From Stieleria neptunia (GTDB lineage Bacteria; Planctomycetota; Planctomycetia; Pirellulales; Pirellulaceae): a stretch of 64,000 bases of DNA. Below are positions 37,177 to 46,033 of the stretch, piece by piece. The notes under the pieces are model-generated. The model was not told the origin of the DNA and did no database searches. It saw nothing but the letters and a program-made list of their open reading frames with translations. The position numbers and the translations under genes were made by a program. Numbering within the stretch: the stretch's first letter is position 1; each line of letters starts with the position of its first letter. The stretch lies in NCBI RefSeq assembly GCF_007754155.1, contig NZ_CP037423.1:5762567-5826566 (forward strand). Direction: 5' to 3'.

Positions 37177-38322
37177 TCAGTTTTTGCGTGCCCGCGTGTA
37201 CTCCGCGAAGCTGACCTTCTTCGATTCATCACCGGGGTGAGTCTCGATCGGGTGCTCTTCGCCAAGGTTGATCGACGAAAGCTTTTCCTGAGCCTCGCTC
37301 AGCGACCCTTGAGCTTCGATGAGCGCCGCCGCCTGCTTGTCGCAGAACAGTTCCAACGCCTCTTCGTAGCTCTTGCCGTCGGTAAACCAGTTGACGCCGT
37401 CTTCGGCACCGAACTTGTCCGTGTATCGCTTCTGTTCAGCGAGCAGTGATTCTCGCGTCACTTCTGGGGCTGCCGGTGCGTCCGGCGTTTCGGTCTTTGC
37501 CATGGCGGCTAGCTCCGTTTCTGAAACAAGGGAAAGCCCGTGGCTACTGAGCCAATGGGCAAAGAATTGGGACGCCCGGTCGCCATCGACATCGAATGCC
37601 GATGACTGGGGCTTGGTGTCGCTGATACCAGCGGCGTAGCTGAGAAATTCGTCTGCCTGACGGGCCAACGGCGAACGATCAAACAGACCGTCAGGGTTGG
37701 CCGCTGGCTCGTCGACCACGTCGGCAGCGCGCAGCTCTGAGAGCCGCACGTGTGGGTATCCGTGTTCGTTGCGATCGTCCGGGCTTTTGAATCGTTTGGT
37801 TTTGACGGTGCGCCCGTGACGGTCCTCATACTCGTAGTCCTCTTGGTGCGCCTCGCCAAACGCGTCCTCTGATTCGAAATCGTGATGAAACACGATCGAC
37901 AGCCCAGCGGCGGCCGGGTCTTCATCGGTCAGCAGCATCACGTACTCGGCGAGATCACCGTCAGGCGTGCTGTGAGCGCTCTCTGCAAAGTGCAAATCGC
38001 CCACGGCTTTTTCACCCTCGACCCTGACGTCCATCAGGCGACCAAGGTGACGACCCATGCCGTCGGAGCACAAACCGGGATGAGTGAAGCGACACTTGAG
38101 CCCGGTCTCGGCCTTGCCCTGTGCGTACTCCGCTACCTGCTCGATGGTGATCTGGTCGAGCCACATCTCGTGGCCCAACGCCTCACCAACGGCCGCAAGC
38201 GATACGCCACGGATGATGCCCGCGCCATACTTGCCACCGGCTCGGTCGATCACCGGGTCTGCACCGTCTGCGCGTCCGAATCGTGCGTACTGTTTTGCCG
38301 GTGGGTCCATTGTCTTTGTCAT
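37177..38322 (-). CDS. Putative prohead protease with scaffold-like C-terminus
   Basis: 381 residues from ATG 38322, which overlaps the portal stop (ATGA); the frame runs further up inside the portal gene. Residues 30-160 have KCRFTHPGLCSDGMGRHLGR with a possible catalytic His and AAAGLSIVFHHDFE with a possible catalytic Ser, as in phage prohead serine proteases. Residues 290-380 are helical and Glu/Lys-rich (ALIEAQGSLSEAQEKLSSIN), as expected of scaffold. A protease-scaffold fusion recalls lambda gpC/Nu3. Catalytic residues are proposed by pattern, not proven. Confidence 0.7.
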   Translation of the reverse strand: MTKTMDPPAKQYARFGRADGADPVIDRAGGKYGAGIIRGVSLAAVGEALGHEMWLDQITIEQVAEYAQGKAETGLKCRFTHPGLCSDGMGRHLGRLMDVRVEGEKAVGDLHFAESAHSTPDGDLAEYVMLLTDEDPAAAGLSIVFHHDFESEDAFGEAHQEDYEYEDRHGRTVKTKRFKSPDDRNEHGYPHVRLSELRAADVVDEPAANPDGLFDRSPLARQADEFLSYAAGISDTKPQSSAFDVDGDRASQFFAHWLSSHGLSLVSETELAAMAKTETPDAPAAPEVTRESLLAEQKRYTDKFGAEDGVNWFTDGKSYEEALELFCDKQAAALIEAQGSLSEAQEKLSSINLGEEHPIETHPGDESKKVSFAEYTRARKN

Positions 38323-39722
38323 TGGTCTGTCTCGATTACTTGGATTGCTTCCGGTTCCATCGCGTACTCCAGCGACACACCTTTGGATGCCGCGTACTCG
38401 CGTGCTTTCGCGATTTGATCGATGTTGTCGTAGAGGTCGGTGCCAGTCGAACGGCAGATTCGTTGCGGGTTGTCCAGCGCACCTTTGATCGCAGCCACGT
38501 GTCCGCGAATCTCTTTGCTGGGATCCCACCACGGCATCCCACGGGGCACCCACTCAAACGCGACGTCAAGAACACGCATGCCACGGGGCAGCGTCAGCCG
38601 TCCGTCACGGACCCATCCGGCGATCTTCCAGACGGTGTAGTTCCGCCGCATTTCGATCTGGTCGTCTCGCTTGTCTTTGCACGACCGTTCGTAGTGCAGC
38701 CACGCCGCTCGGCTGCCGAAGAAGTTCGTATGAGACTCGTCATAAAACGAGTATGGAATGTCCAACGCCTTCAACGCGACCTGGACCACCAACTGCGTGA
38801 ACTTCTGGAACTCGCTGGACGGTTGCTTGGATTCGAGAAACTCAGCTCTGTCGCCGGGATCTAAGTCCAAAAGTTGGGGGCCGCTGCCGAAGTCGACCTT
38901 GTAACCAGCAGGGTCCCCGGTGCTCTCATCAGTCGGGCCGTCTTCATCCTCGCCAAGTTCGCCGGCCGATTCAGTGCCATTGCGATAGAACGCCAACGCA
39001 AAGAGCTGAGACACCTTCGCCTTGGCCAGTGCGTACGAAAAGTTTTCGTAGACGTCACGAAGGGGATTGAGAGCCGAAACCAGCGGCGAGACTCCACGCA
39101 CCTGATCGCCGGCATACCGATCGAAGAACCCGTAATGAATCACATTCGGTGCGTTGACTCGGCGAACGAACTCAACCGATGTGTTGCTGGCCCGCCGGTG
39201 CAGGGCAAATGACAGAGGCCGGCCGAATCGACCGATCATGATCCCGTCTACCCAGTTTTCGCTGGCCCCCATATCGACAGGATCTCGGATTAGATCCGCT
39301 TGGATGCCCTGTAGGCGCCCATCGTTAAGTTTGATTAAGCCAGTGTCGCCATCCAAGACTCGCCGGGCCTCTGCCAATCGAAACAGCTTCTCGCGGCCGA
39401 ATCGCCCTGATAGGTCAGAACGCGACGGGCGCGAATCATCCAACATGAGCCTTTCGATTTGTTGGTTTAGCTGCTCGTCCTCGTTGCGGCCGTGAAAGTC
39501 AAACGCCGAGACGTAGTCCAGGTGCCGCCGGACCATCCACGCCGCAAGACTCAGATTGCGGCAGAGATCCGCTGCATTCTCTTGCAGCTTCCTGCGTTTC
39601 GTTCCTCGTACGTGGTGGTCCTCACGGACCACACCGCGCGTGATGGCGCGACGTCGGCCGCGGGGATTCAACGCGTCGTAGGAGAAAAACGATGTAACGC
39701 GATTGGTGAAGGTCCCCAGCAT
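38319..39722 (-). CDS. Portal protein, lambda family
   Basis: 467 residues. The start (SYDALNPRGRRRAITRGVV, ENAADLCRNLSLAAWMVRRH) matches the N-terminal pattern of lambda gpB-type portals, as do RKDVYENFSYALAKAKVSQL-like central helices and FYDESHTNFFGSRAAWLHYE, then WEVPRGMPWWDP-like WVPRGMPWWDPSKE. The dodecameric portal is the DNA entry channel. It shares one base with the upstream gpW-like gene (TGATG). Confidence 0.87.
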   Translation of the reverse strand: MLGTFTNRVTSFFSYDALNPRGRRRAITRGVVREDHHVRGTKRRKLQENAADLCRNLSLAAWMVRRHLDYVSAFDFHGRNEDEQLNQQIERLMLDDSRPSRSDLSGRFGREKLFRLAEARRVLDGDTGLIKLNDGRLQGIQADLIRDPVDMGASENWVDGIMIGRFGRPLSFALHRRASNTSVEFVRRVNAPNVIHYGFFDRYAGDQVRGVSPLVSALNPLRDVYENFSYALAKAKVSQLFALAFYRNGTESAGELGEDEDGPTDESTGDPAGYKVDFGSGPQLLDLDPGDRAEFLESKQPSSEFQKFTQLVVQVALKALDIPYSFYDESHTNFFGSRAAWLHYERSCKDKRDDQIEMRRNYTVWKIAGWVRDGRLTLPRGMRVLDVAFEWVPRGMPWWDPSKEIRGHVAAIKGALDNPQRICRSTGTDLYDNIDQIAKAREYAASKGVSLEYAMEPEAIQVIETDQ

Positions 39723-39946
39723 CAGAAGCCTCCCAGGCTAATCCGGGAGGCAACGGGCCGACGGGTGCGCCGCGGTACCAAGCCATCACGCAGTTTCGTC
39801 AGCCGTTCACGCTCTTGCCGCAAGCTGGCCAAGTTGACCTTGGTGCTTGTGCCGTCGGTGGACACGCTCTCGATGCCAGACGCCAGTCTTGCGTCAATGG
39901 TGGCAAGACGCGTCTCAATGCCGCGTAAAGACTCGTAGCTGTTCAT
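39722..39946 (-). CDS. gpW-like head-tail connector
   Basis: 74 residues: IETRLATIDARLASGIESVS then STKVNLASLRQERERLTKLR, the two-helix plus beta-hairpin pattern of lambda gpW, where the second helix starts after a short strand. It sits between terminase and portal genes, exactly as W does in lambda. C-terminal basic tail. Confidence 0.75.
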   Translation of the reverse strand: MNSYESLRGIETRLATIDARLASGIESVSTDGTSTKVNLASLRQERERLTKLRDGLVPRRTRRPVASRISLGGF

Positions 39947-40017
39947 GCCGACGATCCTACGCGCCGTCGCGTGATTCCCCCCTACCGTGATGTCCGCGTC
40001 TCGGAGTTACTTGCCGC

Positions 40018-40467
40018 GAAAAGTGTCTCACCGTGAGGCGCTTTTTGGGGTGCGCGAATCACCGACTATGTTTCAGCCACACGAAACCGTAATTCGTCCA
40101 TGGCGTCGGACATCGCCGGCTTCGGCGGCACCGCTTTCGGAAGTTACTTTGGGTTTGGCCCCGCGATTTACGGGTTTTTCGGCGGGCAAACTTGCCACAT
40201 CGCCGTCGGTAGGCTCCGCCACCGGCCATGCCTCTTCGGCTTTCGCGGAAAGTTGTCTCACCGTGAGGCGCTTTTTAAGCGGGCAAAGTTTCCCGTTTGC
40301 CGCCGATAAGCTCTGCCGGCCCAGACGCCTCATCCGCCGCGTCGAAGCCCGCTTCGGCTGGCTCGCTCTCAGGGGTCGCAATCGCATCGGCCCCGGAATT
40401 TGCGGGTTTTTCGGCGGGCAAAGTTTCCCACTTGCCGCGAAAAGTGTCTCACCGTGAGGCGCTTTTT
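40018..40467. repeat. Dyad array, block 2
   Basis: Three dyads at 40018-40046, 40248-40276 and 40439-40467, each reading GTCTCAC-C-GTGAGGCGC with A-rich left and T5 right flanks. Between them are GCGGGCAAACTTGCCAC (40182-40198), GCGGGCAAAGTTTCCCGT (about 40278) and GCGGGCAAAGTTTCCCAC (40414-40431), two of them (the first and third) preceded by G-TTT-CGGGTTTTTCGG. Orientation is uniform here. It separates the gpW/portal operon from the terminase operon. Confidence 0.85.
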
Positions 40468-40479
40468 GGGCGGGACGGC

Positions 40480-40728
40480 TCACGGGTTGTCGAAGAATCT
40501 GTCTACCCGGTGCTGTCCGCACTGCCCGCACTGAGTGCGCCTCAGGACGAGGCGGGCGTACGGCAGACCGCTCGGGGAAACACCCTCTGACTTGATCGAG
40601 CGGACGTTGTGGTACCGTCCGCGGTTCGTACTCTTGCACTTGGGACACGCCGACGGGATCACGTCCACCTGCGTGTAAGTGTTTCGGGACTTTGCGGCCG
40701 TCTTTGGCCGAGTTCGTTTGGCTGCCAT
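40480..40728 (-). CDS. Zinc-ribbon protein downstream of terminase
   Basis: 82 residues from ATG 40728 (MAAKRTRPKTAAKSRN). Two Cys pairs, SACPKCKS and TQCGQCGQ, about 40 residues apart, form a zinc ribbon; the N-terminus is basic. It resembles small zinc proteins of phages that bind DNA. Ends at the dyad block. Confidence 0.65.
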   Translation of the reverse strand: MAAKRTRPKTAAKSRNTYTQVDVIPSACPKCKSTNRGRYHNVRSIKSEGVSPSGLPYARLVLRRTQCGQCGQHRVDRFFDNP

Positions 40729-40733
40729 GTTGC

Positions 40734-42842
40734 TCAGCAAGCTAAGGGGGAAACTTTTCGACGCCGTTTTTTCGGCCGCGTGGTTGCTTTGGCCGCGGGG
40801 GACTTCTGGACGCCGTCTTCAACCGCAATGCCCTCGATGTGCGCGAGAACCGACGCACCGATCAGGCAGTCCCACAGGTCGTTCTCGATGCCGCTGTGTG
40901 ATTGCTTCCATTCCGTCACCACGTTGCCGTTGCGTCCTTCTTGATCGATCGCGTCCTCGGCCGTCCAGTGTTCCGCGATCATGCGGTGAATTGTCGGACT
41001 CGCTTTGAATAGAAGAATAGCGCGGTCGGATCCTTTGACCGTTGAGAGCCGTTCGGCTGCCCATGACTTCCACCAGTTCGTGTCGACAAGAATCTCGCGG
41101 GCACCCGGTTGGCTTTGCGGTGGCGGTTGCATTCGGCAGTGAACGCCGAGCCGCATTCCCTTTTTGTGGGTCCAGAAATTCCACGGTCGGTTATCCGATC
41201 CGATGTACTGCCCCATCATTGGATGCAGCTTGCCGATGTGTTGAGATTCGCGGCAGAACCGCCGGATCACCCGTGTCGAGTGTCCCCACCGAACATCGAT
41301 CCCCATGCGATCGATCCGCATTGCAGCGCCGTCGCCGCGTTTGTAGGTTCTAGTCAGCAGCTGGTCCGTCAGTACCTCCAATCCGGCGTATATCGCCTCA
41401 TTGAGAATGTCGGAGTCTGCGGCCTTTTGAAGCGTGTACCGAATTTGCCGCTTGGCGAAATAGCTCTTCTTTTGATCGGGGTACGTCCCGTAGTCGATAA
41501 CGTGACCACGTCCCGTCGAAGTCCACGCAACCACGATGTAGAACAACACGTTTCCCTGACAGTCCGCAAAGGCCGTGATCTTTTCGCATTCGGCCGGGAC
41601 CACGTTTCGCTTGTCGCCGCCGATCCGTGCCGCGAGGTCATCGGCTTTCAGGTCAAACCGCTTTTCGATCACGGACGTCAGCGGCGCGTTTTGATACTCG
41701 CTGAAGAAAGTCGCTTCGTCCTGGAACCGAAGGTTGTATGCATACTGAAGTGCCGAGACGCATTCGGTACCAGTGTCGTCATCCTCGTCCAGTGATCCCT
41801 TGCGGGCTTCCCAGCCGACACGGCTACCCGTGTGCATTTCTTCGTAGTTGTCACGCACGAACTGATTCGCCGCCGATCCGTCGCCACCGATCCGCAATTC
41901 GGCGTGCCTAATCTCCCGGTACTCTTCCCAGATCTCTTCGTTCGCCGGCCACTCGTAGACCATCGCGCACGTGTCACCCTGCCACTCGGGAGACTGCTCT
42001 CGGTCCAGCAATCGGGATGACAGGTCGTCGTCGTAGATGACGGTGCAGGCGCATAACGCCGCGATCGCCTTGGACGGGCCAGCCATGCCCAACACGTCGC
42101 CCATGATCAGCTCGTACCGCTCCTGGTTCTGACTTGGCGACTTGGCCGATTTCTTAGTTTGCGGGTCGTCAGGCAATACGACGTCGGGCCGCAAAATTGT
42201 GCCATCAGGCAAAACCAACTGTTGCCCCCGGATGTTGCCGCTGGTCAAGCCGATCGCCGAGATACCGGCGCCCTTCAACGGGCAGCCATCGACCACACCG
42301 AATCCGATTTGTTCGGTGTTCCACACCACGCCTGTTAGCGTACCATTGCTGGTTTGCGCTGGCCCTTTCTTGCCCTCGCCCCCAAGAGACAGGATCGCGT
42401 GCAACTCCTGCGGGTATAGCTCGTGGAGACACTGGTTGTGCAGGAGGATTGTCTTGATGCCGGTCAGCAGCTCTTTCGCTTTTTTGGCTGTCGACGCGAT
42501 AATCACGGCAAACCGACGATGACGCGTTAGGATCAGCCACAGAAGAGCGCGGACAAGGATCGCAGTCTTGCCTCCGGACCGTGGATGCGCGATCGCCTTT
42601 AGCCCGCCCCGGATCCCGATACGTTCGATCTCCGCAATCAATCGCAGATGATCATCCGACCAACCCAAAAAGAACGCCGCCGGGAAACAGTATTCCAGGA
42701 AGAACCGTAGCGACTCATCACACCGACGTCGCAGCTCGGCAAGCTCGCCCTCTGGCGCCGGCGGCAGATCCCCAATGTCGCGTTTTTGCGCGTTGATACG
42801 GTTCTGGCTTTCGTTCTTTTGGTCACGCCGTTTATTCGCCAA
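40734..42842 (-). CDS. Terminase large subunit
   Basis: 702 residues, longer than the usual 500-650. N-terminal ATPase: Walker A-like HPRSGGKTAI (86-95) and Walker B region RPDVVLPDDPQ (218-228); motor coupling and C-terminal nuclease regions follow (ITAFADCQGNVLFYIVVAW for the first acidic site, ENDLWDCLIGASV near the end for the last). It packages DNA into proheads and cuts it. No small subunit was recognised beside it; one of the three short genes upstream may fill that role. Confidence 0.9.
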   Translation of the reverse strand: MANKRRDQKNESQNRINAQKRDIGDLPPAPEGELAELRRRCDESLRFFLEYCFPAAFFLGWSDDHLRLIAEIERIGIRGGLKAIAHPRSGGKTAILVRALLWLILTRHRRFAVIIASTAKKAKELLTGIKTILLHNQCLHELYPQELHAILSLGGEGKKGPAQTSNGTLTGVVWNTEQIGFGVVDGCPLKGAGISAIGLTSGNIRGQQLVLPDGTILRPDVVLPDDPQTKKSAKSPSQNQERYELIMGDVLGMAGPSKAIAALCACTVIYDDDLSSRLLDREQSPEWQGDTCAMVYEWPANEEIWEEYREIRHAELRIGGDGSAANQFVRDNYEEMHTGSRVGWEARKGSLDEDDDTGTECVSALQYAYNLRFQDEATFFSEYQNAPLTSVIEKRFDLKADDLAARIGGDKRNVVPAECEKITAFADCQGNVLFYIVVAWTSTGRGHVIDYGTYPDQKKSYFAKRQIRYTLQKAADSDILNEAIYAGLEVLTDQLLTRTYKRGDGAAMRIDRMGIDVRWGHSTRVIRRFCRESQHIGKLHPMMGQYIGSDNRPWNFWTHKKGMRLGVHCRMQPPPQSQPGAREILVDTNWWKSWAAERLSTVKGSDRAILLFKASPTIHRMIAEHWTAEDAIDQEGRNGNVVTEWKQSHSGIENDLWDCLIGASVLAHIEGIAVEDGVQKSPAAKATTRPKKRRRKVSPLAC

Positions 42843-42854
42843 GGTCCTGATGTC

Positions 42855-43067
42855 CTATGAATGCGTGGAATCGACTGTTCCCTTAGCTATCGATCGCGCC
42901 CAGATCCCAGAAAGGACCCGTTTTTCTCGCCCGACTGCCACCACGTCCCCTCTGAGCTTCTGTGTGTTCACGCCCGCTTGGCCGTTCTGGTTGGCGTTGC
43001 GTTGTGAGGCCGTCTGTGCCGCTGGTTGTTTGCCGTCGGCGCATGTGAGCTGCCATCTGCTATCCAC
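42855..43067 (-). CDS. Possible small gene upstream of terminase
   Basis: 70 residues from GTG 43067, fitted between the flanking genes (gaps of 9 and 12 bp). Gln/Asn-rich (AAQTASQRNANQNGQAGVNT); no family. An overlapping frame (42968-43258) is less likely because it runs over the next gene. Weakly supported. Confidence 0.35.
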   Translation of the reverse strand: MDSRWQLTCADGKQPAAQTASQRNANQNGQAGVNTQKLRGDVVAVGREKRVLSGIWARSIAKGTVDSTHS

Positions 43068-43076
43068 GGCTGGGCC

Positions 43077-43526
43077 TCATGTATCGCCGTTGCGATCGAC
43101 GCGACTGCGACGACTGGCTGTCCCACGGGCGTCCCTCCACACTTGCAGTGCGTCGCACGCTTCCAGGTACGCGAGTTGCGCCCTACTGACCGGGCATCCC
43201 CGCAGCGTCCGCCAGTTGATCTGGCCGGTCTGAGCCACGCCGTAGTGCCAGCGGACAACAGACTCGTCCTCGCCGGTACGCAGGGCAGCCTCCGAGATCG
43301 TCATGAGTCGTGCACGCCGCTGGACGTACCACTCATGCTCCAACCGGTAGCATATCGACGGCACACGCCGGGCGAGGCCGTCCCTGACCCAGCGCTGCTG
43401 GACGCCCAAGCTAATTCCGAATCGTTCGCCGAGCGCGATACTCTCGCCGGAGATTACCGCGCGGAGAAATGCGCACCGATCGCGAAACGACCCACGATCG
43501 GGCAGGACACTGGGGCAGCTGACCAC
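43077..43526 (-). CDS. Putative DNA-binding protein, candidate small terminase
   Basis: 149 residues from GTG 43526. Contains LGERFGISLGVQQRWVRDGL and MTISEAALRTGEDESVVRWH, two helix-turn-helix-like stretches. Its location just before the large terminase gene and HTH content would suit a terminase small subunit. No clear family match; start uncertain. Confidence 0.5.
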   Translation of the reverse strand: MVSCPSVLPDRGSFRDRCAFLRAVISGESIALGERFGISLGVQQRWVRDGLARRVPSICYRLEHEWYVQRRARLMTISEAALRTGEDESVVRWHYGVAQTGQINWRTLRGCPVSRAQLAYLEACDALQVWRDARGTASRRSRVDRNGDT

Positions 43527-43578
43527 CTATCTATTTCCATCGTTGTGCCCTTTTTGGAATTGCGAAGCCCTTTCGCCG

Positions 43579-43986
43579 CTATTCTACCGCGGCCGGCGCG
43601 TGCTGGACATAGATCGTCCCCCGCGCGTAGACGTACTTCGCGCCGCTCGCAACGCGAATCGCGTACCCAGCAAGGCGTGGCTTCGATGTTACCGCCGCCG
43701 GCAAAGTGAACTCGACCAGATTGCTGTCCGATCCTGCAATCGTGATATCGTCCGAGTCAACCGTGGCGATGTGCTGACACCGCTCATCCTCGATGGCTAC
43801 TGCCAGATCGATGCCGTCTAGATCGATCGGAGTCGTCCCATCGGTGTCATAGACCAGCACCGATACCGAGATCGTCTCGCCGGTGTATACGTTGATCGGT
43901 GTGCTGCTGTCGCGGTTGGGCGTGGCCGCGCCGGCGATCAATAGCTCGCTGCCGTCCACCCTCACTCCGCCGATTACGTCTGTCAT
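43579..43986 (-). CDS. Beta-sandwich-like prophage protein
   Basis: 135 residues: TGETISVSVLVYDTDGTTPI then LDGIDLAVAIEDERCQHIAT and YAIRVASGAKYVYARGTIYV, resembling the N-terminal beta-sandwich of baseplate upper (BppU-like) proteins. First gene of the leftward structural transcription unit, directly next to dyad block 3. Role by analogy only. Confidence 0.55.
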   Translation of the reverse strand: MTDVIGGVRVDGSELLIAGAATPNRDSSTPINVYTGETISVSVLVYDTDGTTPIDLDGIDLAVAIEDERCQHIATVDSDDITIAGSDSNLVEFTLPAAVTSKPRLAGYAIRVASGAKYVYARGTIYVQHAPAAVE

Positions 43987-44037
43987 GTGTGCCTCGTGTA
44001 GGTTGCCGTGCGTGAATTGTATGCGGCGATCACCGCC

Positions 44038-44700
44038 AAAAGCGCCTCACCGTGAGACACTTTTCGCTCGGATCCACCCAGGGAACCTGGATGCGATTTA
44101 CGCCAAACGGGTCAAAAAACCCGTGCCCGAGGAGAAAACCCGACCCAAGTGGGAAACTTTGCCCGCTTCCCAGCCGCGGGAAATCCTTGCCCGCCAATCG
44201 CCAGGTGGGAAACTTTGCCCGCGACCGGATTTGCCTTTGCGCCTCACCGTGAGACAGGTTTTCGATGCCCAAAAAGCGCCTCACCGTGAGACACTTTTGC
44301 CCACCGATCCGCAAAGTGGGAAACTTTGCCCGCCACTTCGCCCGGCGATTTACGGCGTTTTAGAAAAACCAACTTGCCGTGGGAAACTTTGCCCGTCGAT
44401 CCAAGTGGGAAACTTTGCCCGCTTCGATCACTCCCAAAAGCGCCTCACCGTGAGACAAATGGGGCTGCACATCGGCGACGTCGGCAATCCAATCGGAGCC
44501 GGCATCACCGTCGTATCGTGGAGTGGGTGGCGTGGGCTCGCAGTGCCAGCTGGCACGCTCGACGCGCAACAGACGCCGTGATGGTGGCCGTGGGACGCGT
44601 CGCAGGTGGCGGCAGACTGAGCATGGGCATCCGGTGGACGTTGACATCGTGCGAACCTCTGTTTGAGTTAGCGAAAGCGCCTCACGGTGAGACAACTTTT
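44038..44700. repeat. Dyad array, block 3 (inverted orientation)
   Basis: Dyads at 44038-44064, 44237-44262, 44271-44298, 44436-44457 and 44674-44700 (GCGCCTCAC-C/G-GTGAGAC type). Interleaved are five copies of GTGGGAAACTTTGCCCG at 44149, 44205, 44316, 44379 and 44405, plus a degenerate one at 44176. The motifs are in reverse orientation to blocks 1 and 2. The whole 43987-44743 gap holds no gene; it separates the polymerase gene from the structural genes. Confidence 0.88.
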
Positions 44701-44743
44701 GTGGCCGCCGAAACACCGCGCGGCGGCCGTCGCGGGGGGGCGA

Positions 44744-46033
44744 TTACGCCGGCTTCGGCTCGGTGACCAGCTGAATGCCGAGCCGCTGGCAGGACTCGGT
44801 GAATGCGTCAGAGATCGCTTGCTCGTGCGATGTGGGCCCGTATACCGCGTCGTGCAGCGTCAGGATCGGCACGTCCGGGTACCGCTCGACCAGCAGTGCC
44901 GCCACTGTGTGAATCACCACACTGCTCTCGACACGCTGTAACAGCCTGATCAGTGCGCCGTGATCCTCAGCATTGACGCGGCGAATGAACGCGAAGACAT
45001 CAGGATACGTCTCACGCACGTAGCTCTCGACCGAGCGAGTGTCCGGCTTGGCCGCTCGCTGGTAGCGTCCCTTCTTCGCCAGGACGTCTTTCAGGAAGTG
45101 CGACTTGCACTCTTCTCGCGTCAGGCCGGTGCCCTCGACCAAGTCCTCGTACAATCGCCCCGTGGACGCCAACTCGATGTATCGCTCGGTCGACCGACTT
45201 CGTCTCGTTTCCCCGCCTATCGGGTTGTAAGGGTGCGCAGAGTAATATGGTAGTGATCCGTGGAAGGGTGGGGGTGGGGTGCTGTGTGTGGGTGGGTGGG
45301 TGTTGCGTGTCCGTAGCAGTGTCGCGAGCATCGCTGGCTGACTGTTGACGATGTCCACACCGACGAGCCTCTCCCCGTTGTCGTCGATGAGGTGACGTTT
45401 CAGGTCTCGACGTAGTGACGTGATCCCATTGTGTGCTCGTCCCTGTGCGCAAACCGAGTATCTCATTTGTCGTCGGTCGATTTGCTCGACTAGTAGTCGC
45501 TGTCCCAGTCGCGACTCGATCGGCATGTCCTTGATGTCCGTCAGGGCCGCGTCGAGATCGATCCGCAAGGATTGCTGCATCTGCCGCAGTGCGTGGTGGA
45601 TCGGCGCCCACGTCGCCTCTCGCTCGTCTCTGCACCGCCGATAGTGTTCGGTGAGTCGATCCCGGATCCTTGGACATGTGGCCGGCGTCCAGTGGATCGA
45701 GTCATCCGCGAATCGATCACCGATGCGATATCCGAACGACTTGCGCTCTGTCCGACTGAATGGTTTCCGGTTGAGTGTGCCGTCGGCCAATAACGGTGTG
45801 ATGATCTGCTTGCTGTATCGCGATCCGGTTATTGATCGCAGGTGCGAAGCGTTGAGCCTCGCCAGTCCATCGTCGCTGGTCGCCGAGTGCCGCATCACCA
45901 GGCCGACGAAGTAGCGTGCGCCGTCGGTGTATGTGAATGAGATTTTCTTCGTGGCATCGAACGTTGACGGCGCGAAAAAGCCAACTCGCTGTAATCTTTT
46001 CTTGCCGCTCGGCGGCGACGCGGATAGACTCAT
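44744..46033 (-). CDS. Small single-subunit (family A-like) polymerase
   Basis: 429 residues. In order: LVGVDIVNSQPAML (223-236) recalls motif A of family A polymerases (D-x-S-Q); TREECKSHFLKDVLAKKG (305-322) is in the place of motif B (K then aromatic/Gly); LQRVESSVVIHTVAALL recalls the QGTAAD helix; LTLHDAVYG (391-399) recalls motif C (HD). No 3'-5' exonuclease domain is visible, and the N-terminal 200 residues carry no known domain. A Pro/Thr-rich stretch (THPPTHSTPPPP) lies between motifs A and B. Probable replication protein of the prophage. Phage-type RNA polymerase is the alternative. Confidence 0.6.
   Translation of the reverse strand: MSLSASPPSGKKRLQRVGFFAPSTFDATKKISFTYTDGARYFVGLVMRHSATSDDGLARLNASHLRSITGSRYSKQIITPLLADGTLNRKPFSRTERKSFGYRIGDRFADDSIHWTPATCPRIRDRLTEHYRRCRDEREATWAPIHHALRQMQQSLRIDLDAALTDIKDMPIESRLGQRLLVEQIDRRQMRYSVCAQGRAHNGITSLRRDLKRHLIDDNGERLVGVDIVNSQPAMLATLLRTRNTHPPTHSTPPPPFHGSLPYYSAHPYNPIGGETRRSRSTERYIELASTGRLYEDLVEGTGLTREECKSHFLKDVLAKKGRYQRAAKPDTRSVESYVRETYPDVFAFIRRVNAEDHGALIRLLQRVESSVVIHTVAALLVERYPDVPILTLHDAVYGPTSHEQAISDAFTESCQRLGIQLVTEPKPA

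Noticed and set aside
39987..40457. Plus and minus frames of 150-190 codons in dyad block 2
   Set aside because: They owe their length to the repeated GC-rich motifs and repeat the same peptide strings (e.g. SHREALF); not genes.
42968..43258. 96-codon minus-strand frame before the terminase
   Set aside because: Lies mostly inside the 43077-43526 gene in another frame and has no ribosome binding site.
44038..44700. Regular repeats considered as a CRISPR array
   Set aside because: Repeats are spaced irregularly, are of two interleaved kinds, and have no unique spacers of constant length; no cas genes are near.
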